From NCBI RefSeq assembly GCF_021216675.1, contig NZ_CP086120.1:1674001-1738000 (forward strand): DNA of 64,000 nucleotides. The letters run 5' to 3'. Shown here piece after piece: positions 35,608-44,603 of the stretch. The notes under the pieces are model-generated. The model saw only the letters and a program-made list of their open reading frames with translations, searched no databases and had not been told where the DNA came from. Within the stretch, counting starts at the first letter, position 1; every line of letters begins with the position of its first letter. A program made the position numbers and the translations under genes. This DNA comes from Streptomyces gobiensis (GTDB taxonomy: Bacteria > Actinomycetota > Actinomycetes > Streptomycetales > Streptomycetaceae).

Positions 35608-36939
35608 ATGAACGCTGCTGAGGACCTAGGACTGCCGGTCGCTGTGCCGTCAACGGCGCTCTTCACGGACCACTACGAACTCACCATGGTGCAGGCCGCG
35701 CTGCGCGCCGGGACCGCACACCGGCGCTCGGTCTTCGAGGTCTTCACCCGGCGACTCCCCGACGGCCGCCGCTATGGCGTCGTGGCGGGCACCGGGCGCG
35801 TCCTGGACGCGGTGGCGAACTTCCGCTTTGAGCCCGGTGTGCTGGACTTTCTGCGCGAGCGGCGGATCGTGGACGAGCCGACCCTGGAGTGGCTCGCGCA
35901 CTACCGCTTCCGCGGCGACATCTACGGCTACCCGGAGGGCGAGGTCTACTTCCCCGGCTCGCCGATCATGCGGGTCGAGGGCACGTTCGCGGAGGCTGTG
36001 CTGCTGGAGACGGTGGTCCTGTCCATCCTCAACCACGACTCGGCCGTCGCGGCCGCCGCGTCCCGGATGGCGGTGGCCGCGGGCGACCGGCCGCTGGTCG
36101 AGATGGGCGCCCGGCGCACCCATGAGCTGTCGGCGGTGGCGGCGGCGCGGGCGGCCTATATCGGCGGCTTCGCCTCCACCTCCGACCTGGCCGCGGGCTT
36201 CCGCTACGGCATCCCCACCATCGGGACGAGCGCCCACGCCTTCACCCTGCTGCACGACAGCGAACGGGACGCCTTCACCGCCCAGGTCGATTCGCTGGGC
36301 CGGGGCACCACGCTGCTGGTCGACACCTACGACGTCACCGAGGCGGTACGTACGGCCGTGGAGGTGGCCGGTCCCGGACTGGGCGCCGTACGGATCGACT
36401 CCGGCGATCTGCTGCTGCTGGCCCACCGGGTACGGCAGCAGCTGGACGACCTGGGTGCCGGGGACACCCGGATCGTCGTCACCAGCGATCTTGACGAGTA
36501 CGCCATCGCCTCGCTCGCCGCGGCACCGGTAAACGCGTATGGCGTGGGTACTCAGTTGGTGACCGGGAGCGGGCACCCGACCTGCTCGATGGTGTACAAG
36601 ATGGTCGCCCGCACGGATACGGATGACCCGAGGGCCCCGCTGCGGCCGGTCGCGAAGAAGGCGCTGGGCGGCAAGCTGTCGGTCGGCGGCGCCAAGTGGG
36701 CGGCGCGGCGCCGGGACGCCGATGGGGTCGCGGAGGCGGAGGTGGTCGGTACTGGCGAGATTCCGGCCGAGCTGGCCGGGCAGGAGCTCCTCGTGGAGCT
36801 GGTGCGGGACGGGGAGATCGTCACGCGTGAGCCGCTGAAGGCCCACCGTGACCGGCATAAACGGGCCCGCGACGGGCTGCCGATGTCAGCCACCCAGCTC
36901 TCCCGCGGTGAGCCGGCTCTGCCGACGGTATACGTGTAG
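35608..36939 (+). CDS. pncB: Nicotinate phosphoribosyltransferase
   Basis: 443 residues from the ATG at 35608; an in-frame ATG at 35587 is possible and neither has a strong ribosome binding site. TDHYELTM opens the fold; GTSAHAFTLL holds the histidine that is phosphorylated, and RIDSGDL binds the PRPP part. It makes nicotinate mononucleotide in the Preiss-Handler NAD salvage route. pncA follows on the same strand, so the two steps of nicotinamide salvage are side by side. Confidence 0.92.
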   Translation: MNAAEDLGLPVAVPSTALFTDHYELTMVQAALRAGTAHRRSVFEVFTRRLPDGRRYGVVAGTGRVLDAVANFRFEPGVLDFLRERRIVDEPTLEWLAHYRFRGDIYGYPEGEVYFPGSPIMRVEGTFAEAVLLETVVLSILNHDSAVAAAASRMAVAAGDRPLVEMGARRTHELSAVAAARAAYIGGFASTSDLAAGFRYGIPTIGTSAHAFTLLHDSERDAFTAQVDSLGRGTTLLVDTYDVTEAVRTAVEVAGPGLGAVRIDSGDLLLLAHRVRQQLDDLGAGDTRIVVTSDLDEYAIASLAAAPVNAYGVGTQLVTGSGHPTCSMVYKMVARTDTDDPRAPLRPVAKKALGGKLSVGGAKWAARRRDADGVAEAEVVGTGEIPAELAGQELLVELVRDGEIVTREPLKAHRDRHKRARDGLPMSATQLSRGEPALPTVYV

Positions 36940-37012
36940 TTCCAGCGGCTTTCCAGCCGCGTTCCAGCGGCGGAGTAGCCAATGAGGCGCGCACTCCCGG
37001 AATGAGCTCCGA

Positions 37013-37030
37013 GTGTCTAGTCTCAGACAC
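37013..37030. promoter_or_regulatory. Inverted repeat upstream of pncA
   Basis: GTGTCT-6-AGACAC is a perfect 6-base inverted repeat 60 bases before the pncA start, in the 150-base gap after pncB. It is a candidate operator for a NAD-responsive regulator; the regulator is not identified. Confidence 0.4.
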
Positions 37031-37089
37031 ATTGGCCGACCGTCCCACACCCCCCATCAACCAGCTTTCACAGCCGAAGGGTGTGCACC

Positions 37090-37674
37090 ATGCACCGGGC
37101 ACTGATTGTCGTAGATGTGCAGAATGACTTCTGCGAGGGCGGCAGCCTCGCGGTCGCCGGAGGCGCCGATGTGGCCGCCGCCATCACCGACCTCGTCGGC
37201 AACGCGACCGCGGGTTACCGCCATGTGGTCGCTACCCGCGACCACCACATCGCTCCCGGAGACCACTTCTCCGACCAGCCCGACTTCGTACACTCCTGGC
37301 CGCCCCACTGCGTCGCGGGCACGGAGGGTGTGGGCTTCCACCCGAACTTCGCACCGGTGGTCGCCTCCGGCTCCACCGACGCGGTCTTCGACAAGGGCGC
37401 CTATGAGGCGGCGTACAGCGGCTTCGAGGGGACCGATGAGAACGGGACCCCGCTGGCCGACTGGCTGCGCGCTCACGACGTCACTGAGGTCGACATCGTG
37501 GGCATCGCCACGGACCACTGTGTCCGGGCCACGGCACTGGACGCGGCGCGCGAGGGATTTACGACGCATGTCCTCCTCGGCCTGACCGCGGGTGTCGCGG
37601 AGGAGAGCACCAACCGCGCCCTCGACGAGCTACGCGAAGCGGGCATCAAACTAACCGGCGCCCCTGTGGTCTGA
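37090..37674 (+). CDS. pncA: Nicotinamidase
   Basis: 194 residues. Catalytic Asp in DVQNDF, Lys in FDKGAY and Cys in DHCVRATA form the triad; the metal histidines lie in TRDHH and PGDHF. It hydrolyses nicotinamide to nicotinate, the substrate of PncB upstream. GAAGGG lies eight bases before the ATG. A three-unit copy of the intergenic repeat follows the stop. Confidence 0.94.
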   Translation: MHRALIVVDVQNDFCEGGSLAVAGGADVAAAITDLVGNATAGYRHVVATRDHHIAPGDHFSDQPDFVHSWPPHCVAGTEGVGFHPNFAPVVASGSTDAVFDKGAYEAAYSGFEGTDENGTPLADWLRAHDVTEVDIVGIATDHCVRATALDAAREGFTTHVLLGLTAGVAEESTNRALDELREAGIKLTGAPVV

Positions 37675-37694
37675 CCGGGGGACCTTTCCCCAAC

Positions 37695-38170
37695 CCCACC
37701 CCTTCCCGAAACTGTGGGCTGCCGCCCCCAGACCCCCGAGGTGTTGTGGGCACTCGGGCCGCCCGAGGGGCGATGGGGGTCCCCCCATGCCCTTAAGGCT
37801 ATGGGGGAGGGTGGGCACAACCCGGCCACCGACCCGCACCAGCAAACCCCGGGGCCCGGGGCAAAGCCCCGGTTTCCGGGAAGGGGCGGGATACGGGGAC
37901 ACCCACCCACGGCACCCCCGCAGCCGGGCGAAGCCCCGCCACGCGGCGGAGCCGCATACCGGCACAGCCGGGAAGGGGCGAGACACAGGGAACCCACCCA
38001 CGCCACCCCCGCGCCGGGGCGAAGCCCCGCCACGCGGCGGAGCCGCACACCGGCACAACCGGGAAGGGGCCGGAACACGGGGGCACCCACCCACAGCACC
38101 CCCGCCCCCGGGCGGAGCTCCGCCGCGCGGCGGAGCCGGGCATCGGCGCAGCCGGGAAGGGGTGCCCGCG
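37695..38170. repeat. Intergenic GC-rich repeat element, copy B (three tandem units)
   Basis: Same family and orientation as copy A. The lead block is at 37695-37742; the GTTGTG...CACAAC hairpin (37743-37821) carries an extra inserted stem. Then follow three tandem units; the AAGGGG marker recurs at 37881, 37973, 38064 and 38157, giving periods of 92, 91 and 93 bases. It fills the space between pncA and the next gene. No coding sequence is supported here. Confidence 0.88.
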
Positions 38171-38221
38171 GGCGGAGGCCGCTGGAGGCTCAGCGGGGAA
38201 GCCCGCACGCCGCCGGCGGGG

Positions 38222-38584
38222 CTAGCCGGGGAGTACGGGGGCCACCTCCGGGAGGCTGGGCGCGCAGCGCTGACGCGGCGTACAAGGCCGCAGCAGAGCA
38301 GCTATCGGATGCCAGGACTCCGTGTCGTCGTCCGGCGCCGCCCGCCAGACCAGCCCCTCGGGATGGTGAAGCACCGCCGTCACCTCATCAGGCGTGGGCG
38401 GCTGCCCATTGCCCCGGAGATAAACGGCGCGCATGCCGAGATTGCGGAGCCTGGTCAGGGCCCGCGGCCGGTTCGCGGCGTGGACGAGAACCCGTACGCG
38501 GGTCCCCTCGCTGCACGGTCTCGGTAGTGAGAGCGCGACGACCACGCTGCCGTCGGGCTGCCGTGCGTATCCGCCTTCTGCCAT
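38222..38584 (-). CDS. Hypothetical protein
   Basis: 120 residues from the ATG at 38584, preceded by GGAAAGGA. It reads GGYARQPDGSVVVALSLPRP near the N-terminus and has mixed character with no signal peptide or membrane segment. PTPDEVTAVLHHPEGLVWR suggests a small alpha/beta domain. The repeat element lies directly behind its stop. I do not recognise the family. Confidence 0.6.
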   Translation of the reverse strand: MAEGGYARQPDGSVVVALSLPRPCSEGTRVRVLVHAANRPRALTRLRNLGMRAVYLRGNGQPPTPDEVTAVLHHPEGLVWRAAPDDDTESWHPIAALLRPCTPRQRCAPSLPEVAPVLPG

Positions 38585-38704
38585 GTTCCTTTCCCCCGTT
38601 CGTGACGTTTCCTGCAAGACGCATCTAAACGTGATCGGCCGCTGCCCGCCAGGGGGCAACGGCCGATCATGCTTTGAGCAGGAGTGATAACGCAGAGATA
38701 CGGT

Positions 38705-41083
38705 CTATCTCTTCGAGGGCGCCACCTGCACGGTGATCGTCTTACCGCTGAGCGGCTGCTTGACGATCGTGATCCGGGTGTTGGTGTTGGGCACCTTCAC
38801 ACCGGCGGTCGGGTTGGATTCGTACCAGTACGTACCCTTGCGATCGTCGAAGACCGGTTTGCCCGGCTTCAGCTTGACCCACTGAGCCACGCCATCGTTG
38901 TGCAGCTTCATGCCACCCGACGGGTACCAGCTGAACGGCGCGTCATAGGACTGGATGCGGTTGCGCATCAGCTCGCCGTCCTTCCACCGCTCCGGCTTGG
39001 CATGGGCGTCGATCGGCAGGACAAGGCCCTCGCCCGGGTGGACGCCGACGTTGTTGTCGGACTGCGAGGTGTCCCACAGCCAGATCAGCAGGCCGGTCTG
39101 GTTCCGGTAGTGCTCCACCCAGTTCGGCCGGGTGGAGACGAAGCCGAAGTTGTACGGCCCGGTCTTCAGGGTCTTGTCATAGCCGGCGTACTGCCGGTTC
39201 TCGGCGATGTAGTACTGCGGGTAGGCCTTGGTGAAGGACTCACCGATGCGCTCGAAGCCGCTGGCCTTCCAGCCCGCGCCCTCGCTCTCCGCGCCGTCTT
39301 CCAGGATCGTCTCGCCATCGGCGGTGATGACGATCTCGTCGGCCGTGAAGCCCTTCTCGGCGACAGCGCCATCCGTCCGGTAGTGGAAGCGGAGCTGGAT
39401 GTGCTGGCCCGCGTACTCGCTCAGCGAGTAGGACAGCTCCACATGGCCGCCGGACTCACCGTGCAGCGCCGGGGTGTCGCTGCCGTCGCGCGGGATCGGC
39501 TTGCCGTCGGCGGTGCCGTCGAGCGCGGTCCAGGTCGCCCCGTCGTCGGTGGACACCTGGGTGTAGAGGAAGTCGTAGTCCTCCTCGATCTCCCACCAGC
39601 CCTTGAGGTCGAGGGAGGCCCCGGACGTGCCGGTCAGATCGACCGTACGGGTCAGCGAGTTGCGCAGATCGTCACCGCTGCCGCTCCACCACTGCTTCTC
39701 ACCCGCGGCGGGCCGCACAATCGTGGTGGTGACCTCCTTCGCCGGGAGTTCAACGATCAGCGCCTGCGGGTTCTTCCGCTTCTTCCCGTCCTTCAGCTGG
39801 GCCGCGGCGGCGCCGATGGTGTGTCTGGACTTGGCCGCGGCCTTCGCCGTGTCGTAGTCCAGCCAGCCCAGCATCAGCTTGTCCCAGGCGGTCATCTCGC
39901 CCGCCGAGTCGCCGATGGCGTCCTTGCCCTTGCCGAGCCAGGAACCCGAGGACATCAACGACCAGTATCCGGTGGAGTTCTCACCGGTGCCGGTGGTGTC
40001 GTAGAGGTCCGGCAGTCCGAGGTCGTGGGCGTACTCATGGGCGAAGACACCCAGTCCGCCGTTCTCCGGCTGGATGGTGTAGTCGCCGACCCAGATGCCG
40101 GTGTCGCCGATCTGGGCGCCGCCCGCCTTGTTGAAGTCCGGGCCGGTCTTGCCGAAGTCCGTGCCGTAGGCGTACCAACGGTGTGCCCAGATCGCGTCGT
40201 CGCCCTGGGCGCCGCCGCCCGCGGACGCGTCTTCGCCCGCGTGCACGATCTGGAAGTGGTCGATGTAGCCGTCGGGCTCATTGAAGTCGCCGTCACCGTC
40301 GTGGTCGTAACGGTCCCACTGGTCGTACTGGGCCAGCGCCTCGCGGATCTCCTCGGTGGACTTGCCCGCCGCCTTCTGGTCCTCGGTCCAGCGGTTGACC
40401 CCGTCACGGACGACGTCCCAGACGGACTGGCAGACATTCGAACCACAGGCGGTGTTGCCGTAACGCGCCTCGTTGTAGTCGACCTTGACCCAGTCGGAGA
40501 CCGTGCCGTCGACGGTGTACTTCCCCGAGGACTGAGTCTCGTAGTAGGTCTTCAAGGAGTCTTCGCCGTCGCCGAAGTAGACATCCATGAAGTGGTCGCG
40601 GTTGAAGTCCTTCTTCCACAGCGTGGTGTTGTTGTCGCTGCGGTCCGGCTCCGCGATCTCGTTGTGCAGCGGCCCGGGGTCACCGCCGAAGCGGTCATCG
40701 ATCTTCTCGCCGAACTCCGCCAGGATGGTGAAGATCTTGTCGGTCTTCGCCTGCTCCATCTCGACGTACTTGTCCTTGCCGAGCTTCATGACCTTGGAGC
40801 CGTTCCTGGTCTGCGGCTTCTTGCCGGAGGCCAGTTTCTGCATCGCTGCCTGACGCTGAGCGTTCTGCTGCTGGGTCAGCGGACCTTCGAGGTTGTGCTC
40901 CGCGTGCTCCGGGTGATCCGGGTGCTCAGCCGCCGCTGCCTTTGAGTGCGGATGCGGCTGGTGGTCCTCATGCTCCTGCGCCTGCGCCGCGGTGGCGGGC
41001 AACAGCGCGGTCGCGCCCATAGCGGCGATGGCGGTGGCCAGGGCCGCTGTTCTGGATCTTATGGATCTCCGTGGTCTACTCAC
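38705..41083 (-). CDS. Secreted M6 metalloprotease (immune inhibitor A family)
   Basis: About 792 residues from a GTG with GGGAGG eleven bases upstream. A basic N-terminus and Ala-rich stretch to about 35 form a signal peptide, followed by a His/Glu-rich pro-region. The peptidase domain has HEYAH at 349-353 with Asp359 downstream, matching the M6 HExxH(8)D pattern. Beta-sandwich domains follow, one near 500-640 with the GWWEIEEDYDF motif of the family. DHDGDGDFNEPDGY near 260 looks calcium-binding. It degrades proteins outside the cell. Confidence 0.92.
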   Translation of the reverse strand: MSRPRRSIRSRTAALATAIAAMGATALLPATAAQAQEHEDHQPHPHSKAAAAEHPDHPEHAEHNLEGPLTQQQNAQRQAAMQKLASGKKPQTRNGSKVMKLGKDKYVEMEQAKTDKIFTILAEFGEKIDDRFGGDPGPLHNEIAEPDRSDNNTTLWKKDFNRDHFMDVYFGDGEDSLKTYYETQSSGKYTVDGTVSDWVKVDYNEARYGNTACGSNVCQSVWDVVRDGVNRWTEDQKAAGKSTEEIREALAQYDQWDRYDHDGDGDFNEPDGYIDHFQIVHAGEDASAGGGAQGDDAIWAHRWYAYGTDFGKTGPDFNKAGGAQIGDTGIWVGDYTIQPENGGLGVFAHEYAHDLGLPDLYDTTGTGENSTGYWSLMSSGSWLGKGKDAIGDSAGEMTAWDKLMLGWLDYDTAKAAAKSRHTIGAAAAQLKDGKKRKNPQALIVELPAKEVTTTIVRPAAGEKQWWSGSGDDLRNSLTRTVDLTGTSGASLDLKGWWEIEEDYDFLYTQVSTDDGATWTALDGTADGKPIPRDGSDTPALHGESGGHVELSYSLSEYAGQHIQLRFHYRTDGAVAEKGFTADEIVITADGETILEDGAESEGAGWKASGFERIGESFTKAYPQYYIAENRQYAGYDKTLKTGPYNFGFVSTRPNWVEHYRNQTGLLIWLWDTSQSDNNVGVHPGEGLVLPIDAHAKPERWKDGELMRNRIQSYDAPFSWYPSGGMKLHNDGVAQWVKLKPGKPVFDDRKGTYWYESNPTAGVKVPNTNTRITIVKQPLSGKTITVQVAPSKR

Positions 41084-41375
41084 GGGTGCGATGTCCTCCC
41101 CTGCAAGTTCGATGACTTGTCCGGAGGAATTCGACCTGAGTATCAGAGGAAAAGACAGTCCTTGTTTTGGCCACGACAATCAAGTAGGTTGCGTCGCTTG
41201 GCCGTTGGCGGGCGCGTGAGGTGACTCCGTGCGCCCCCCATGCAACGACGCCGTGGGTAAGGTCACGCTTACCACGCACGGCTGGCGGGCAGTTCGAGTC
41301 GTAGAGTCGTTCGATGGCGCGCGACTTGACCGACCGACTCAGATAGCTGCCCCTCCCCCGAGGACGGATTCCGCC

Positions 41376-41651
41376 ATGCCGCGTCCGAATCTCGCCCAGA
41401 TCACCTACGGCTCAGCGACCATCACACTTACCGCCTTTGTACTACTGCTCCTCACTCAGACTCAGTCCGGCACCGGGGTTGTCCTCATCGCGAGCGCGGC
41501 GCTCGTGCTCGGGCTGCTCGTAGCGCTCACCGCCCCCGCCGGGCGCCGGGCAGCGGCACGAACGCCGGAACATGAGAGGGCTGGGGCACCCGTGCGGCGC
41601 GGCACCTCGAATGCCGAGCCACGGGTACCCCAGCCCTCTCTCCGGCAGTAA
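41376..41651 (+). CDS. Small two-TM membrane protein
   Basis: 91 residues. Two membrane segments (about 10-27 and 33-54) are followed by a basic tail. The last 26 codons coincide with the stem-loop terminator at 41574-41640, so the tail sequence is probably shaped by the RNA structure rather than by protein function. The upstream in-frame codons to 41229 are not supported. Function unknown. Confidence 0.65.
   Translation: MPRPNLAQITYGSATITLTAFVLLLLTQTQSGTGVVLIASAALVLGLLVALTAPAGRRAAARTPEHERAGAPVRRGTSNAEPRVPQPSLRQ
41574..41640. terminator. Long bidirectional stem-loop between convergent genes
   Basis: GAGAGGGCTGGGGCACCCGTG (first 20 bases shown match, 41574-41594) pairs with 41620-41640 with a single mismatch, loop 25 bases. 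It lies inside the end of the 41376 gene and 31 bases beyond the RDD gene stop, so it can serve both strands. Confidence 0.8.
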
Positions 41652-41671
41652 AGCCCCCGGCAGTTGTCGCG

Positions 41672-42337
41672 TCAGGCGGCGACGACCACCGTCTTCGCCG
41701 CCTTGTCGTGAACGCACTGGCGATATGGCTTGTCCCAGACGCAGAACAACACGTTCACCAGCCAGAAGAGCGTACCCAGGCAGGGCACGATCGGGGGCAG
41801 CGTGTAGACACCCGCGCGGTACCAGCCGGGGTTGCCCGCCGGGATGGAGCCGTTCTCCAGCATGCCCACCCGGATCCTCAGCAGCATCTTGCCGAGGGTC
41901 TGGCCTCTGGCGGTCAGCATGAGCCCCTCGTAGACGAAGTAGACGAGGGAATACACGAGCCCGCGCGCGAACCCGCCGCCGAAGTTGCCCCCTGCGCCGC
42001 CGTCCGCCGCGAAGTCCTCGGGGCCCAGCAGGAGCGCCAAGACCAGGGACACCGGGATACCGATGATGAGGGCGTCCACAATCCGGGCGAGCAGCCGTCT
42101 GCCCCGGGAGGCCAGCGGCGGCATTCCGGCCAGCGGGTCAGGGGCGCCGTAGCCACCGCCGTAGGGGCTCTCGCCATACGGGCCGCCACCGCCCGGCGGT
42201 GGGGGCGGTGGCGGGGGTGCGGCGTCATGCGGCGGGCCACCGCCCCCGCCGGGCGGCGGCTCTTCTGGCGACTTCCGGAAGGGGTCCTGCTCCGGCGGCT
42301 CGTCGCCGGAGCCGGGCTGCGGCTGATCAGTGCTCAT
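41672..42337 (-). CDS. RDD family membrane protein with Pro/Gly-rich N-terminus
   Basis: 221 residues from the ATG at 42337. The first 80 residues are Pro/Gly-rich and disordered, with a run of eight prolines and PYGESPYGGGYG. From about 85 the RDD domain follows: ASRGRRLLARIVDALIIG with the Arg-Asp pair, then further membrane segments and GQTLGKMLLRIRV. Role unknown; RDD proteins are small transporters or channels. A second RDD gene lies just upstream on the same strand. Confidence 0.88.
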   Translation of the reverse strand: MSTDQPQPGSGDEPPEQDPFRKSPEEPPPGGGGGPPHDAAPPPPPPPPGGGGPYGESPYGGGYGAPDPLAGMPPLASRGRRLLARIVDALIIGIPVSLVLALLLGPEDFAADGGAGGNFGGGFARGLVYSLVYFVYEGLMLTARGQTLGKMLLRIRVGMLENGSIPAGNPGWYRAGVYTLPPIVPCLGTLFWLVNVLFCVWDKPYRQCVHDKAAKTVVVAA

Positions 42338-42464
42338 GGCCCGAGTGGAACGCGCGCCCGGGCATCCCGCATCCGGCAAGCGCCGTTCGGGCGATCCGGG
42401 TGACCCGTATGCCGGGGCGTGTTACGGGGCGCCCTGTTACGGGATGCCCCTCCCCGTAACCGTC

Positions 42465-43910
42465 CTACTGCCCGGCTACGAAGGTGCGGGCTGCCTTGTC
42501 GTGCCAGCACTGGCGCCACGGCTTGTCAAACAGACACCAGGCCACATTCAGCACGCCGAGCACCGCAACCGCCAGTACCCCGTAGAGGAGCCAGCGCAGC
42601 AGCGCGGAGCCAAAGCCCGGCGGGGTCTGCTGCTCCATGTCCAGCACCCGCACACCGCACAGCTTCTTGCCGAGCGTACGTCCCCAACGGGCGGTCGGCA
42701 GCGCCTCATAGAGGACACCGAAGAAGAGAATCGCGCCGAGCACCATGGCGAGGTAGGCGCCCGTGGTGGAGTCGATCAGCCAGATCTCCCGGGTCACCCC
42801 GGCCTGCTCAGCCGCCGCCACCTTGGCCTGAATGTGGTCGGTGGCCTTGGGCAGCAGCGGCAGCGCGGCCGCCGCGCCCACGGCGGACACCACGATGCCG
42901 TCGATCAGCCGGGCGACCAGCCGGCGACCGAGCCCGGCGGGCCGGGCCTGGGCCTGAGCGGCCTGCAGGAAGGGGTCGTTGACCGGCGGCTTCCAGGGAG
43001 CCACCGGAGCGGGACCGGGGGCCTGTGGCTGTGCCGGGATGGCCGGCTGGGCGGGCGGGGCTGGCTGAGCTGCTGGCGGGGTAGGGGACTGCGCGGGGGC
43101 TGGAGCCGGGTTCTGGGCGGGGGCCTGTGCGGGGTGGGCCAGGTCATGCACCTGCTGTGCCCAGCTCGGCGAGGCGGCCGGGGTGGCTCTCTGTTGCGCG
43201 GCGCGGGCGGCGCGGACTTCGGCGATGTCGGCACGGCGCAGCCGGGCGGTGTCCTCAGCACGCCGCTCCGGCTCCTCGGGCTTGACGGCGCGGAAGGTGA
43301 AGGTGCCGTCAGCAGCGGGCTGCCGCTCCCCGCCTCCGGTACTGTCCCCGCCGGCCGCGCTGGCCGCGCTGGCCGAACTGTCCCCGCTGGCCGGGCTGTC
43401 CGCGCTCGCCGCCGTCTCGGAGTCGGCCGTACGCTGCCAACCGCCGCGCGGATCACCGTCGTTGTGCCCCTCCTCCGCTCCCCAGGACACCCGGCGGTCC
43501 TGCTGGCCGCCGAATCCGCCCTGCCGGGAGGCGTCGGCATGCCAGGCGGAGGCCGGCTCCGGCCGGTTGCCGTGCGGCCGTGGAGCGGGCAGCGCGACGC
43601 CGCTGGAGGGCGCGGATCCGGCAGACGCCGCAGCGGCCGCGGACGCCGCCGAGGCATCCTCGTCCGCCGGCTCCTCGTCGGCCGGCTCCTCGTCCAGGAA
43701 GACCGGCCCGGTCTCCTCCCGGGCCGGTGGTGGCTTCGGCACCCCCGGCGGCGGCTCCGGCATGGGCTCGCCCTCCCGGGGCTCGGGGCGGCTGGTGCCC
43801 GGCACCCATGCCGCACCATCCCAGTAGCGCATATATCCGGGAATGGACGGATCCGGGTAATACCCCGCGGGGGTGCTGCCGTTGGCGGATCCTGAGGGAG
43901 GCGCGCTCAT
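42465..43910 (-). CDS. RDD family membrane protein with N-terminal DUF2510 domain
   Basis: 481 residues from the ATG at 43910. AGYYPDPSIPGYMRYWDG near the start is the tryptophan-containing DUF2510 motif common in actinobacterial membrane proteins. A long disordered Ala/Pro/Glu-rich stretch runs to about 325, and the RDD membrane domain fills the rest (ARLIDGIVVSAV, WGRTLGKKLCGVRVLDM). The C-terminal CWHDKAARTFV resembles the CVHDKAAKTVV of the neighbouring RDD gene, so the two are probably old duplicates. Confidence 0.88.
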   Translation of the reverse strand: MSAPPSGSANGSTPAGYYPDPSIPGYMRYWDGAAWVPGTSRPEPREGEPMPEPPPGVPKPPPAREETGPVFLDEEPADEEPADEDASAASAAAAASAGSAPSSGVALPAPRPHGNRPEPASAWHADASRQGGFGGQQDRRVSWGAEEGHNDGDPRGGWQRTADSETAASADSPASGDSSASAASAAGGDSTGGGERQPAADGTFTFRAVKPEEPERRAEDTARLRRADIAEVRAARAAQQRATPAASPSWAQQVHDLAHPAQAPAQNPAPAPAQSPTPPAAQPAPPAQPAIPAQPQAPGPAPVAPWKPPVNDPFLQAAQAQARPAGLGRRLVARLIDGIVVSAVGAAAALPLLPKATDHIQAKVAAAEQAGVTREIWLIDSTTGAYLAMVLGAILFFGVLYEALPTARWGRTLGKKLCGVRVLDMEQQTPPGFGSALLRWLLYGVLAVAVLGVLNVAWCLFDKPWRQCWHDKAARTFVAGQ

Positions 43911-44139
43911 CTGTCCGGTCCCGTATCTGCTTAGCCGTGGTGGTGTGTTCTTCGCTCCCCAGCATGCTGACGCACCCGGGATGCTGGGTCCACATCTACC
44001 AGAGTCGGGTGACCGGCCGCCCCACCCCTGAGGGACCCCATACCTTCTGGCGAAAGAATCTCGCGAAGTCGCGTAATGATGTGCGATCCGCGTGCTCTCT
44101 CCGGTGCAGGACACACGTACCCACGAGAGGGGCAATCGC

Positions 44140-44583
44140 ATGCATACCGTCGTCGAACGAGAGCTGGAGCTGCGGCTGGTGGTTCCGCCGGATCACAGCA
44201 TCCCCGTCCCGGCCCGCCTCACCTACCGTACGGAGGACCCGTACGCCGTCCATGCCGCCTTCCATATCGACTCGGCCGAGCCGGTGCGCTGGGCATTCGC
44301 CCGTGAACTGCTGATCGAGGGCGTCTTCCGGCCCTGCGGGCACGGCGATGTCCGGATCTGGCCGACCAGGGTGGACGGTCACACCGCGCTCCGCATAGCG
44401 CTCAGTTCGCCCCATGGCGAGGCCTTGCTGGAAGCCCCGGCGGCACCGGTGTCGGCCTGGTTGCAGCGCACACTGCGGGTGGTGGCGCCGGGCAGTGAGC
44501 GTACGCGGCTCGGGATCGATGAGGCGTTGAGCGCACTGCTCGCCACGGCCCCGAGCGACGACTCCGGGGAGCCGGGGATCTGA
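44140..44583 (+). CDS. ssgG: SsgA-like sporulation protein, SsgG type
   Basis: 147 residues; GAGAGGGG precedes the ATG. RLTYRTEDPYAVHAAFH, WAFARELLIEGVF and GHGDVRIWP are conserved across SsgA-like proteins, a family confined to sporulating actinomycetes that positions division septa and wall remodelling. The neighbourhood (GlcD-like oxidase, hppD, Lrp gene) matches that of ssgG in S. coelicolor, which supports this member over SsgD or SsgE. The longer in-frame upstream part is not supported. Confidence 0.82.
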   Translation: MHTVVERELELRLVVPPDHSIPVPARLTYRTEDPYAVHAAFHIDSAEPVRWAFARELLIEGVFRPCGHGDVRIWPTRVDGHTALRIALSSPHGEALLEAPAAPVSAWLQRTLRVVAPGSERTRLGIDEALSALLATAPSDDSGEPGI

Positions 44584-44603
44584 GTGGTGACCCAGCACGG
44601 GGT

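Noticed and set aside
37695-38170. CRISPR array
   Set aside because: The 91-93-base tandem units are nearly identical throughout, with no short repeats separated by unique spacers and no cas genes.
37714-38628. 304-codon frame across repeat copy B
   Set aside because: The protein repeats follow the 92-base DNA period; it is non-coding repeat sequence.
38684-40945. 753-codon plus-strand frame opposite the M6 protease
   Set aside because: Mirror of a gene with signal peptide and HEYAH motif on the other strand; Val/Leu/Gly-rich shadow composition.
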